Source: Salvia splendens
Lineage: Eukaryota; Streptophyta; Magnoliopsida; Lamiales; Lamiaceae
Reading direction: 5' to 3'
Assembly (NCBI RefSeq): GCF_004379255.2
Contig: NC_056048.1
Span: 3,224,001 to 3,288,000 of the forward strand
Length of the DNA: 64,000 bases
The translations under genes and the position numbers were made by a program. The notes below the pieces were generated by a model. It did not search any database and was not told where the DNA came from. It was given only the letters and a program-made list of their open reading frames with translations. Below are positions 31,904-42,090 of this stretch, piece after piece. How positions within the stretch are numbered: position 1 is the first letter of the stretch; each line of letters starts with the position of its first letter.

Positions 31904-32627
31904 ACATATGTTGTATTTCAATAAGTTGAATCCCTATGCCTAGATCTCAACTCATCAGATATGAGTTCTGATCAAGAAGACTGGTTGCTGTTTGTTTCCT
32001 CATTAAGTTTCATGTCACAACATGCTTCTTAATTTGTATCCATCATTATGTATGATTATCAAGTGTGGTTTCTCTCTTTGCATAAATCAAACAAGTGCTT
32101 TTATACAATTATCAAGAAAAAGGTGGAAAATTGGCATGGCAACTTGAGATAGAATGAATACTACTTTTATTCCATGTTTCTTCATCTCTTTCTCATCATC
32201 AATCTCCTTCAGTTTGATCTTCTCTTCATCAACACTTGTTGCCTCCATTTGCAGGAGTTGATTGCCTAGTTCTTCCACAGTCATTTTTCATCTCTTCAAC
32301 GTAAATGATTGCAAATCCTTCCTTGTGACGCTTCCATCTAAACCTCATCAATAATTAACCATGTAGAAGACATTTGTGGTTTCAACTTGATATGGATGTC
32401 ATTCCTTGTGTGCTGCAATTGAAAACAATGCTCTAAAGTAAAGATATTTCTCTTTGCTACTAGAGAAAATGTCTATAAGTAGTCCGCTCGATATATCTCA
32501 GTATAGTCTTTTAGCCATAAGTCATGCTTTGTACCTTTCTATCGATTCATTTGATCTTCGTTTAATGGTGAAGACACCTTGACATCCAACTAGTCCATTT
32601 CCCTGAAATTTTGTCACATTTTTCCAT
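31904..32627 (+). other. TPS2 3' flank
   Basis: The first ~190 bp matches the TPS1 3' flank. A short minus-strand ORF (32,087-32,284) is charged and unrecognised, with no supporting context. Otherwise no gene is seen. Confidence 0.45.
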
Positions 32628-32844
32628 TTCCGTCCGTCCCACAAAATTTGTCGCATTTCACTTTTTAGCATTTTTGGTAGTGGACTTCACATTTCACTAA
32701 CTTATTATCACTCACATTTTATTATAAAACTAATACTTTAAAAGTAGAATCCACATGCTACCAACTTTTTCTACCCACTTTCTATTACATTTCTTAAAAT
32801 CCGTGCCCGGTCAAACTGTGACAAAATTTGGGGGACGGAGGGAG
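32628..32844. mobile_element. Stowaway MITE, left end eroded
   Basis: The left end is cgtccgtcccacaaaattt and the right end is aaatttgggggacggaggga, followed by TA. The left TA/CTCC is not clear. Confidence 0.65.
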
Positions 32845-33067
32845 TATCTTTTTATTTAATACACTACACATATTTTTCTTAATTCTCCTTGCCGGAAAAA
32901 AAATGTCTCCACTATTATAGAATGAAGAGAGTATATATTAGTGACTCATATTCCATTAACTTATTCAACTCATTTTTTTTACATTTCTTAAAATCTGTGC
33001 CTAGACTAAATATGACTTATATTATGGGACGGATGGAGTATTTTACAGCTACGCTGTCTGACTCTTA

Positions 33068-34035
33068 GAGCACCCGCAACGCGGGCCGCCCGCGTTCCAC
33101 GTTTCGTTCCATCTCCGTGTCGTTCCCAAGCCGTGTCGGGTGCCGACGGCACGACCCGCGGTATGGTCCGTGCCGCCACGCGCTTCGGCGACGTGGCTCG
33201 CCCTGCGTCGTGCGTGACGCCCACTCGCCGGCCCGCGAGTGGGCGTCGTCACGCTGACGCAATAAATTCATTTTTTTAAAAAAATATTTTTTATTTATAA
33301 AAATTGTTTTTTATATTTAAAAACAATTTTTACAAATAAATGAATACTAGAAATTCGTATTAGCCCATATATATTTGATGGGCTTGCGAATTTATGAAAC
33401 TCATTCTTGGTTGTCTCTCTTTTATAGAGACATCCTTGAATGTTTCATGTTCCACTTTCGATGTGGGACAAACTCATTCTTGGTTATCTCTATTTTATAG
33501 AGACATCCTTGAATGTTTTTATGTTCCACTTTCGATGTGGGACAAACTCATTCTTGGTTATCTCTATTTTATAGAGACATCCTTGAATGTTTTATGTTCC
33601 ACTTTCGATGTGGGACAAACTCATTCTTGGTTGTCTCTATTTATAGAGACATCCTTGAATGTTTTATGTTCCACTTTCGATGTGGGACAAACTCATTCTT
33701 GGTTGTCTCTATAAAATTGTATTTTAAATTATGTCATTTTTTATTTTTTTAGGATTTTAATTATGTCTTTTTCTATTTTTTTGAATTTTAAGTTGTAATG
33801 TTATTTTAATTTTAATGATGTGTGTTTGTTTTAATTGAATTGGGTTGGAAATAAAAATAAAAAATAAAATTGAATGAATAGTAATTTAAGGAACGGTTAA
33901 GGAACGGATAAGAAACGGAGGGTTGCAGGTTTCGTTCCTTAGTTAAGGAATGGAGTAAAAAAGTACAGTGGGGCCCGCAAATAGTAGTTTAAGGAACGGT
34001 TTAGGAACGGTGGGGGAACAACGTTGTGGATGGCC
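33068..34035. mobile_element. PIF/Harbinger-like non-autonomous element
   Basis: Ends gagcacccgcaacgc and gttgtggatggcc are inverted in the manner of Harbinger elements and flanked by TTA (33,065-33,067; 34,036-34,038). The left end is strikingly GC-rich for this window (33,070-33,260). Internal tandem repeats occupy 33,395-33,712. The surrounding spacer is continuous at 9,770-9,803, marking it as an insertion. A truncated relative is at 49,560-49,682. Confidence 0.7.
33395..33712 (+). repeat. About 73-bp tandem repeats in the Harbinger-like element
   Basis: tcattcttggtt recurs at 33,401, 33,474, 33,548, 33,621 and 33,693, giving spacings of 73, 74, 73 and 72. Units also share ccactttcgatgtgggacaa. 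The repetitive ORF across it is a by-product. Confidence 0.85.
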
Positions 34036-34294
34036 TTAGGAAAATGACTACTAGGAGTACTCTTCATAACTATTTTTTGCCATTAATTTACTATTCGCAT
34101 GGCAAGATGAACGGTTTAGGAACGGTGGGGGAACAGCGTTGTAGTAGAATATGTATTTATTTCCGTTGGCGGGTGCATGGCAAGATGTTTGATATGTATA
34201 GTATAATGTGAAGAGTACACATGAATAATCACAATTAATGTGCATGTCATTTCATATGACTATCAACAGTGTAAGAAGCATCCAAGAATTAATG

Positions 34295-34648
34295 TGTTAA
34301 GATAAAGTTCCTCAACGATAGGAAATCGCGTCGAACGTCGCGGGAGCTTTGCCCGTCGATCAATCCGGCGTCGAATTATAGGGTTCGTGCTTTTGTGCAA
34401 GAGAGGAAAAAGATAAATTGCGTAAAAAAAAGTATTTTATTTCTTGAATGAATAATATGAAGGTCTTCTACACATATTTATAATATGTGGGGATACAATA
34501 ATATCCTACCAAAATCTAGTAAATCAAATATAATAATATCATAATCAAAAGATATGGAGAATCAATAACTAACTATGAAAAAGATAAGATAAATCAATGC
34601 TAAATGAATAATAAGATATGGAGATAATTTAAGAATATGCTCGTATCA
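34295..34648 (-). repeat. LTR (3' copy) of the 3.5-kb element
   Basis: Starts tgttaagataaag and ends gctcgtatca. Nearly identical to 37,296-37,635 apart from scattered changes. Confidence 0.85.
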
Positions 34649-34678
34649 ACTCCCCCACGGTTAAAATTCATCTTGTCC

Positions 34679-36046
34679 TCAAGGTGGAAACCACGACAAA
34701 ACGAAGAGTATCGCGACCAGAAGCTTTGGCGAGGTATCACCACTTGGATCAAATGTATACACACGCCCACGAACTCTCTCATTCCTCGGCACATCAAGAA
34801 AAGTATCAACAAAAAACTCCAAAAACTCATCAATATATCTAGTAACTCCCCTAACTCTCCCACTCATCCTAAGCTCGATAATTCTAATCAGCTTTAGAGT
34901 GACTGATTTGGCAGCTAATTGCTTAGCCATTTCCTTTAGAATGCAAGATTTTGCATTGGCAGCACCTATGATGGTCACTCCAGAAAACTCCTTCCAGACC
35001 TTGAGCAAAATATCATTCTCCCATTCCTTCCCCTCATGAGAACATACTCCATGAATTCGTTGGTGAGCAACATTTGTAAGAAGGGATACAAGTGCTCTTG
35101 CCATCTTTAATATTATTCCCATGCTTCTTATATCGCCGAGATATGAGAAGTCATCCATTAGTTGACTAGATTTATGCCTTGCCCGAAGATAGTGCATGTG
35201 ACTATTTACCGTTAACATAGGGAGCTTGTCAACGCATCCATGTATGCCCAAACATTGCACGTCATTGCACGGAGGAATCAACCGTGCATCAGCGTCGAGG
35301 AAAGTTGATCGATGATTAATACTTGTAACATCACCAACATGCCAAACCACATATACACAGACAATTACCTTCTTCATATCCTCAATGGAACCATGTTCGT
35401 CCTCTTTCAATAAAAAAGAATCAATCTTGTTGCTCAACATTGTAATATCCAACCTGTTATGCTCCACCACATGTATAGGTTCTCGGCAAGTAAAAACAAC
35501 ATTACATGGATCATCTATGCCATCTTTACTACCATAAATTGGTCCACTAACATCAACACTAGAATGAATAACATCTTTTTCCTCTTCATCATTATCAACG
35601 ACAATTAATTCCATCGAGTCATACCCGAAATTGGAGTCGCACGACAGAGATATTGTGGCTGGTGGAGGCGGGATAGCAACGACAACAGGCAGCGAGCTTC
35701 TAGATGGATCGTGATGGAGATCAGATGGGGCGGCGGCGGTCACCTGTGGTAGGGGACACGATACCGGATCCGTGTACATGACACTGGCTATAGGGTCTGG
35801 TGGAGGTCGTGTCGCGGCGTGTGGATCACCCAGGCAGCGTTTGTTTGCATTCATCCGAGACGTCAATTGCTTGATAGTAGCAGTCAAACGTTTAAGCTGT
35901 GAAGCCAAGGCAGCCACCGTTAGGTTCGGTTCAGACTCCTGCGTCACTGGATCACGTGGCATGTTGAGAGGCTCCATATGGCCGACATCGTTGGTAGTTG
36001 GGAGACATTGCCAGTCCGGTTGATCGGGAGGTTGCGGATATAACAA
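34679..36046 (-). CDS. Unrecognised 455-residue ORF in LTR element
   Basis: Family not recognised. The N-terminal part is Pro/Gln-rich, followed by a short helical stretch (residues about 44-68, VAALASQLKRLTATIKQLTS) and a Pro-rich linker. The middle is acidic (DNDEEEKD near 150). The C-terminal half is better ordered, with Cys/His residues (VQCLGIHGCVDKLPML) and helical segments (ILLKVWKEFSGVTIIGAANA, KEMAKQLAAKSVTLKLIRII). No RT, protease, integrase or zinc-knuckle signature is seen. Upstream sequence to about 36,675 continues in Pro/Tyr-rich open stretches on the same strand but with frame breaks, so the original protein was longer. Being between the LTRs, it is probably an element protein (gag-like or captured), not a host gene. 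Confidence 0.5.
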   Translation of the reverse strand: MLYPQPPDQPDWQCLPTTNDVGHMEPLNMPRDPVTQESEPNLTVAALASQLKRLTATIKQLTSRMNANKRCLGDPHAATRPPPDPIASVMYTDPVSCPLPQVTAAAPSDLHHDPSRSSLPVVVAIPPPPATISLSCDSNFGYDSMELIVVDNDEEEKDVIHSSVDVSGPIYGSKDGIDDPCNVVFTCREPIHVVEHNRLDITMLSNKIDSFLLKEDEHGSIEDMKKVIVCVYVVWHVGDVTSINHRSTFLDADARLIPPCNDVQCLGIHGCVDKLPMLTVNSHMHYLRARHKSSQLMDDFSYLGDIRSMGIILKMARALVSLLTNVAHQRIHGVCSHEGKEWENDILLKVWKEFSGVTIIGAANAKSCILKEMAKQLAAKSVTLKLIRIIELRMSGRVRGVTRYIDEFLEFFVDTFLDVPRNERVRGRVYTFDPSGDTSPKLLVAILFVLSWFPP

Positions 36047-36489
36047 CGGCGGTTGGTAGTAGTGGATTTGTTGTGGGTGGGTCTGGCATGGCGGCGACCA
36101 CTGTACACGGCGGTACAGATCCTGACCAGCTAACGTGGATCGTGGCGGTGCGGTGGTCTTCGCTGCAGTGTATGGTGGCTGCTCGTCTCAAGAGCCAAAC
36201 CATGGCAGCCCATAGGATGGGTCTGGTCTGTCGGAGAAGGGCGGTGGTTGTGGATGTCCATATTCAGTAGTTGGGGCGGCGTACAACGATGACCACTGAT
36301 ATGGGTCCGTTTCGGGGTGCGGATGAGGTTGGCCGAATTGGTGATGGTGGTAGGCGGTGTAGGTGGTCTGGCGCAGCCATGGCGGGTCCCAGGAAGTGGG
36401 TTGTCAGGCCTGGTAGAACGGCGCATACGGCAGCTGTCCGTTGGGTGGGTCCGGTGGAGGTCGCGGCTGCGCCAGAAGTTCCCCCACGT

Positions 36490-36680
36490 GCGACTCCAAT
36501 TGCGAGGGTGGATGGCATGGTGATACAGATCCTGCGCTAGAGCCACAAGCGCCGGTGATAGAGACAACACGAGAGGCGGAGGCGCCGGTAGAGAAGAACA
36601 TGCCGCCATCGATCGCGACGACCAAGGGACGGAGGAATCGACGCCCACCGGACTTGTTCGGAGATTACGTTCCAATGTAG
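36490..36680 (+). pseudogene. Possible gypsy pol C-terminal tail
   Basis: A plus-strand open stretch ending GRRNRRPPDLFGDYVPM with TAG at 36,678-36,680, directly before an LTR-like sequence. Such Arg/Pro-rich endings are common at the C-terminus of Ty3/gypsy integrase polyproteins. Upstream, FPHVRL-like fragments appear in other frames. The region overlaps Pro-rich open frames on the opposite strand, so the call is tentative. Confidence 0.35.
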
Positions 36681-37084
36681 TGTTGCGAGTATTACTTTTC
36701 TTTTATTTATTTCTTATTTTTGGATATTAGTTTATTTTGATTATTTAATTACCTTATAGAGTCGAGCGTAATTATAAGCTCCGTTTCGGGTTTTCTTTGT
36801 TGGTTCTTTCCCGAGATGATTAGGATTAGAAGTCGAACCAACCCTATGGTCCTTAGTCTATAAATAGGGCTATGTTCATTCACTTTTGGATATCAATAAA
36901 ATTCACGTGAATTGCCCACAAAAGCAAGACTTTATTACAAACCCTAGTTGGTCGCTACCCGTCGGAGAACCTCTGCGCACAGCCGCCCTAGAAGCACCGC
37001 CGATCTTGTGTGCAGGACGCCGGGAGTGTCGTGATCGCCGAGCCACCGAGCCGCCGATCATCGTTGAGGAGCGAGCCCTTAACA
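36681..37084 (+). repeat. LTR-like sequence (plus strand)
   Basis: 404 bp from tgttgcgag to cccttaaca, with TATAAATA at 36,859-36,866 and a downstream aataaaattc. It interrupts the gag-like start of the surrounding minus-strand element (MSRYVSNNKLGMPTL, from 37,254). No matching 5-bp duplication was found, so it may be the end of a truncated gypsy insertion. Confidence 0.5.
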
Positions 37085-37295
37085 CATGGCTGCCAATGAT
37101 AATACTCAATTTGAGATGACCGTGGCTGACCTCTAAGTTCATAGTCACTCCAATTTGAGTGTTGCGGATGATAAACATGTTGGAACTCCGCCGTGCGAGC
37201 GGTGTCCAAAGTCGGCATGCCTAATTTGTTATTACTCACATAACGTGACATGGTGGCAGAAATTCGGAGGATGAGAACCAAATGAAAGCACCACT

Positions 37296-37818
37296 TGTTA
37301 AGGATAAAGTTCCTCAACGATAGGAAATCGCGTCAAACATCGCGGGAGCTTTGCCCGTCGATCAATCCGGCGTCGAAATATAGGGTTCGTGCTTTTGTGC
37401 ACGAGAGGAAAAAGATAAATTGCGTAAAAAAATATTTTATTTCTTGAATGAATAATATGAAGGTCTCCTACACATATTTATAATATGTGAGGATATAATA
37501 ATATCCTACCAAAATCTAGTAAATCAAATATAATAATATCCTAAGCAAAAGATATGGAGAATCAATAACTAACTATGGAAAAGATAAGATAAATCAATGC
37601 TAAATGAATAATAAGATATGGAGATAATTTAAGAACCAGCCGTGACCAACGTGGTCGTGACCAATGAGGACGTTGGCCCTTAAAGGAGGGTCGAATGTTA
37701 CGGACTCAATTCCCACATCGGTTGTGAGAACGACTGATGTGGGGTATATAGACTAAATGGACTCTCTCTCCTAACAGGCTAGTCTTTTGGGATGAGTTCT
37801 CCTGTTTGGTCTGTATCA
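37296..37818 (-). repeat. LTR (5' copy) of the 3.5-kb element, enlarged
   Basis: Matches the other LTR to about 37,635, then carries roughly 170 bp of unrelated sequence before ending tctgtatca. That extra block contains ggactcaattcccacatcgg, a motif common in plant retroelement LTRs. It is an insertion into, or conversion of, the LTR end. Confidence 0.65.
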
Positions 37819-38120
37819 TAATGCTGTTAGAAATTTATTGGTTTCTATCCTAAAATGAAATAGTCAGGTGAAGAGTGTCTCATTAGACTTATATAGTGGT
37901 GATTTTAGTCTTCTCTTTCCACCAATGTCAGATATTATATAACATTCCTCTTTCAAAAACCTCAGGTTGAAGCTTGGAGGGGTTAGAATTTTTTTTATTG
38001 GATTAAACCAGTTCTCTATTGAACTAACCCAAAATTAAAGTCTAGATATACATATCAGTCAATTTTTTTAATCAAAATTTGGCTCGTAGTCGACTGCTTG
38101 CTTTGATACCATATAAAAAT

Positions 38121-38989
38121 GACTAAAGTCGAATTTGGTCCTTTATATTTACTCTAAAAAACTTTAGGTCCTTTACATTAAGTTTGTTACCTTTTGGTCC
38201 CAAACAATACGTTTTAGTCCAAAGTTAACCTTTTCCGTTAAACTTAACGGTCGAACGTGGTTTGACCAAATTAGTGACTTAATTAAAAATCTAATTAGTC
38301 AGATGAACCAAATTAATTTAATATTAAAATTTATAAATATTTTTTACCTATAATAAAAATTAAATTTGTGAATATTTTATAAATTTTAATTTAATTTAAT
38401 TTTTATTATTGATAAAAAAATATTTTATGAATTTTAATATTATTCAATTTTTGAATATTTTATTATTTTTATTATATGTATAAAATATTTTATGAATATT
38501 AATATATTTTGATATAGGTAATATATACTCCTACCGTCCATGAAAAATAGACCACATTTGTCATTATTGGTTGTACACCAAAAATAGACCAAGTTTGAAA
38601 ATGGACCCCACATTTGCTATCCAACACAATTAAACACTACTAATAATATGGACGTCACATTTCACTAACAATACTTATCTCTTACTTTTTTCCATTCCCT
38701 GTTACTTTATCAATTCCACATTAAAACTCGTCTCATTCACAATATGGTCTATTTTTCATGGACTGAGTGAGTATTTTATAAATTTAATATTGAATTAATT
38801 TGGTTAATTGGTTAATTAGATTTATAATTAAGTCACTAATTTGGTCAAATCACGCTTGACCGTTAAATTTAACGAAAATGTTAACTTTGGACCAAAACAT
38901 ATTGTTTGGAACAAAAGGTTACAAATTTAATGTAAATTACCAAAAAGTTTTTTTTAACAAATATAAAGGACTAAATTTGAACTTTAGTC
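38121..38989. mobile_element. Mutator-like element, second copy
   Basis: The same 9-bp duplication tataaaaat (38,112-38,120; 38,990-38,998) and the same long inverted termini as 27,400-28,597. It lacks the LINE but carries a Stowaway MITE. Confidence 0.85.
38528..38771. mobile_element. Stowaway MITE inside the MULE
   Basis: Ends ctcctaccgtccatg and catggactgagtgag flanked by TA. Absent from the other MULE copy. Confidence 0.8.
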
Positions 38990-39164
38990 TATAAAAATCC
39001 ATAAAATTTCATCCTAAAACTAACTAGGAGTATTAGTCTAACTGTCTGAGTGCTAAAAGTAGTGGCCCATTAAACTTATCCTAAAACTAACTATTGGTCT
39101 AAGTGTTAAAAGTAGTGGCCAATTAAACTTATCCTTGTTTCAGTTCTTTTTTTATGCGATATTA

Positions 39165-39520
39165 ACACCTAATATCATGGAACTTTCAAAAAAGTTCGGT
39201 TCACGAACTTTGAAATTGACAAATAATATCACGAACTTTAACTTGAGTTTGTTATTTCCCACCAATGAAAATATTCCGGCAAATAATATCATTTTTTTCG
39301 TAATTTCTCAACAACTTCGAGAGTTTCAAGATTTTCAATATATGAGAATAGTTTTTCTTGAAGCACACCCTCCAAATTTGTTCTTCAATCTATTAATATA
39401 GCCTAAATTTTTTATTGTTGGAAAATAAAAAACTCGAGATGAAGTTCGTGATATTATTTGCCAATTTTAAAGTTCGTGGGAAAAATCCAACTTTTTGAAA
39501 ATGACATGATATTAGGTGCC
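39165..39520. mobile_element. TIR MITE, family unassigned
   Basis: Inverted ends (ac)acctaatatcatg and catgatattaggtgcc with sub-terminal aagttcgtgatattatttg repeats. It interrupts the TPS-type promoter copy at 39,1xx-39,5xx; the corresponding DNA at 28,680 lacks it. Confidence 0.65.
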
Positions 39521-39900
39521 AATATGCTTTCTTATATTTATGATTCAATCGACAACCATTGCGATCTTATTCAGTGGTCTTCGTATCCATATGGTCTATA
39601 TATAACACCTCCAACTAAACTAGTAATATCAAGTCAAATCTCATTACTCGTAACTAAACAATATACGACGTTTCTCTGAGCTAACCTCGTAGTACAATAT
39701 GTAAACTGGTTTTCAACTCTTTCATAATGAGCATTTATGCTTGATAACATTCACTGTGGAAGGTTCAAATCTTCAAGTTATTATTCCAAATGCAACAATA
39801 TTAATTTCTCAAAAGCTAAGCTAATTGTTTGCATGCATGCATGTGAATTTTTCCATAGTTGTTAGAAAGTTGGTTTGAGATTTTAGTTGCCTCTCAAAGT
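39521..39900 (+). pseudogene. Relic TPS locus: promoter joined to 3' flank, gene body deleted
   Basis: 39,540-39,735 aligns with the TPS1, TPS2 and TPS3 promoters (TATATATAA at 39,597-39,605, then cacctccaactaaact, gtttctctgagctaacctcg, tgtaaactggttttc). About 100 bp later, 39,830-39,900 resembles TPS1 3' flank near 9,100-9,180. No TPS exon sequence lies between. The simplest reading is a deletion that removed a fourth TPS. Confidence 0.6.
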
Positions 39901-40601
39901 TCACAATAGTTTGCACTACACGCATTCATCACTTACTTTTTTTGGGAGCATTGTGTGCCCAGTACTTCTCGGAATTCTATCAAGTTAGCCAGTATACCTA
40001 GTGAGTTTGAGACCTTTTACACATTAATTGAGAGTCTTTTTTATCAATGGTGACAATATGTCAATCTGAGAGCATCAGTCGAGGCATAATTTGTCTTACG
40101 CTAAGAGAATTTCTTTAATTAATACTAGTAAACATTTTTCTCATGTATGCATATTATTAGCTCAAAATTGTTGTAAACATTTTTCTCATGTATGCATATT
40201 ATTAGCTCAAAATTGTTGTAAACATTTTTCTCATGTATAAGTATAAAGTAAAATTATCAATGTTTGGACTGAAGTATATTTTGTTACGTTATAACAATAT
40301 GTAGACTTATTGTTGCATATATAGTATATTCATTTAATGCGCCACAAAAATAGTTTTCGATGATTCCAATTTTCGAGGACAATGTAGAAAAATGGAAAAA
40401 TTTGTCAAGTGTATGCTATGTTTGAAAATGACACTCACTGTGAACCACACATCATAAATTTGTTTTTCCAATCTAATTGACTAAATAATGTAAGTGCTAT
40501 TATTTGAAAATGAAACTCACAGTGAGGAATAGTTTAGAAGAAAACTTTGGATCGTTTATCTCTAATATATTAATATTTTATAGGATTATGGTTTTTGTAA
40601 T
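39901..40601. other. Unit B spacer left of Tat-2
   Basis: No gene is seen. A 45-bp tandem repeat (gtaaacatttttctcatgta plus catattattagctc) occupies 40,128-40,243. From about 39,992 the sequence matches 52,515-52,780, and from 40,290 it matches 570 onward. The final gtaat (40,597-40,601) is the Tat-2 duplication. Confidence 0.6.
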
Positions 40602-41300
40602 TGATGAATCCGCGAATTTCTGATGTTAGTGAATGCAGGAAAATACAGATCACGACACAGAGAATTTACGTGGTTCGATTTACTGAAGTAAATCTACGTC
40701 CACGGGAAGAAAAGAGGGCAGAGTTGTATTGCTTGATCTGTTTTCTACAGCTTACAAATACAAACTTGCTATATGGTGTTTTATCTCTAGAGAGCTTAAC
40801 CTTCTTGCTATTTTGTATTTTATCTCTAGAGATCGAGAGAATGTAACCCTATCTATCTGATCTAGGTTCTATTTATACAAAGGACCAAGATCGTGGCATG
40901 CAGCTATTTACTAGGTAGTGGATGTCGTGGAGATCGTGGCGATCTTGCATGGGTCCACTATCCTGCATGAGTTAATGACTGCTTGACACCACTAAATAGA
41001 TCGCGGGTGTAGTGGAGGTCGTGGAGGTTCTGCATGAGTCCACTATCTCCCAGTTCGGTCGAATACTGAGACCGAACTGTTGAATTATTGCCGAGCAGCT
41101 TTTGCCTATCTGAGAGTAGAGCTTGATGCCGACCTGATAGCAGAGTTTGATTGGTTGGCTTTTACCGAGCTGTAGGTTGGGGCCGAACTCTTTGGTTGTG
41201 CCGAACTGAACTCTTTAGTCATGCCGAACTGATACTCTTTCTTGGGCTTTAGGCTGATGGGCTTTACTGCTGTTGGGCTTGTTTAGTACGTACTCCATCA
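40602..41300 (-). repeat. Tat-2 3' LTR
   Basis: 699 bp, tgatgaatccgcg...gtactccatca on the plus strand. TATTTATA at 40,870-40,877 is the TATA box on the minus strand. A C-run (41,304-41,311) next to it is the polypurine tract. Confidence 0.95.
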
Positions 41301-42090
41301 CTACCCCCCCCGAAAAGTGAAGTGAATCACTTCGGCATTCTGGATAAAGGTACGGGGTAAGTTGATGTTTGTCCTCGGTCTGATGAAGTGAACTCTTCTT
41401 TGACCGGACTTGGTTTGTGTCCTAATTTGGCGAGTTTTATCGCTCGGATCGAACTTTCCGTTGTCCTAATTTGGGGATCGGACTTTCCCTTGTCCTAATT
41501 CGGCGAGTTTTATCGCGTGGATCGGACTTTCCCTTGTCCTAATTCAGGCAAGTTTTATCGCGAGAATCGGACTTTCGTTGCAGTTCGTTTCAGACGAAGT
41601 GCTTGATTTTTAAGCCGAATTGTGGTCTTGTATCCTCTTTAGAAGCTTGGACTTCACAATCGTTGGCTTATTGCAGCTCGTTTCAGACGAACTGCTTGTT
41701 TAAGCTGAATTGTGGTCTTGTATCTTCTGTAGAAGCTTTGATTCACAATCGTTGGCTTGTTGCAGCTCGTTTCAGACGAACTGCTTGTTTAAGCTGAATT
41801 GTGGTCTTGTATCTTCTGTAGAAGCTTTGACTCACAATCGTTGGCTTGTTGCAGCTCGTTTCAGACGAACTGCTTGTTTAAGCTGAATTGTGGTCTTGTA
41901 TCTTCTGTAGAAGCTTTGACTTACAATCGTTGGCTTGTATATGTTCTAAGAAGGGGATCAGCCTTCGAAGAACAAGATACCTCAGTAACATTTGTAAGAG
42001 ACGACACGCACATAGACAGACAACGCATATAGACAAATAAAAAGCACATAGAGACAAACAAGGACCAAGACTGACTGACCGGACTGTCTC
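41301..42090 (-). other. Tat-2 region between pol and 3' LTR
   Basis: Only 790 bp. 41,310-41,360 matches the Tat-1 DNA next to its polypurine tract, then jumps to the repeat region equivalent to Tat-1 23,300. 89-bp tandem repeats (starts near 41,672, 41,761 and 41,850) fill 41,583-41,940. No coding gene. Confidence 0.8.

Larger units (their letters stand above)
34295..37818 (-). mobile_element. Non-autonomous LTR retrotransposon with unknown ORF
   Basis: Bounded by taatg (34,290-34,294; 37,819-37,823). The empty site is at about 16,068. The low-coordinate LTR is 34,295-34,648 (354 bp) and the high-coordinate LTR starts at 37,296. On the minus strand a purine tract (gtgggggagt, 34,649-34,658) precedes the 3' LTR. 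After the 5' LTR comes tggtgctttcatttggttct, a possible primer site. No RT or integrase of its own is visible. The interior has a gag-like start, a Pro/Tyr-rich region and a 455-residue ORF, and is interrupted by a plus-strand gypsy tail with LTR. Confidence 0.75.

Noticed and set aside
32087..32284. 65-residue charged minus-strand ORF
   Set aside because: Short, no homology recognised, no promoter or splice context; could be the relic of a gene but cannot be supported.
33070..33260. GC-rich patch considered as rRNA or organelle-derived DNA
   Set aside because: No recognisable rRNA, tRNA or plastid sequence; it forms the left end of a Harbinger-like element.
33394..33752. Repetitive 106- and 79-residue ORFs
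   Set aside because: Products of the 73-bp tandem repeats in a non-autonomous element, with spacing varying between 72 and 74 so the frame shifts.
36130..36675. 181-residue Pro/His-rich minus-strand ORF as a separate gene
   Set aside because: It lies inside the LTR element, with competing open frames on both strands; best seen as decayed element coding sequence.
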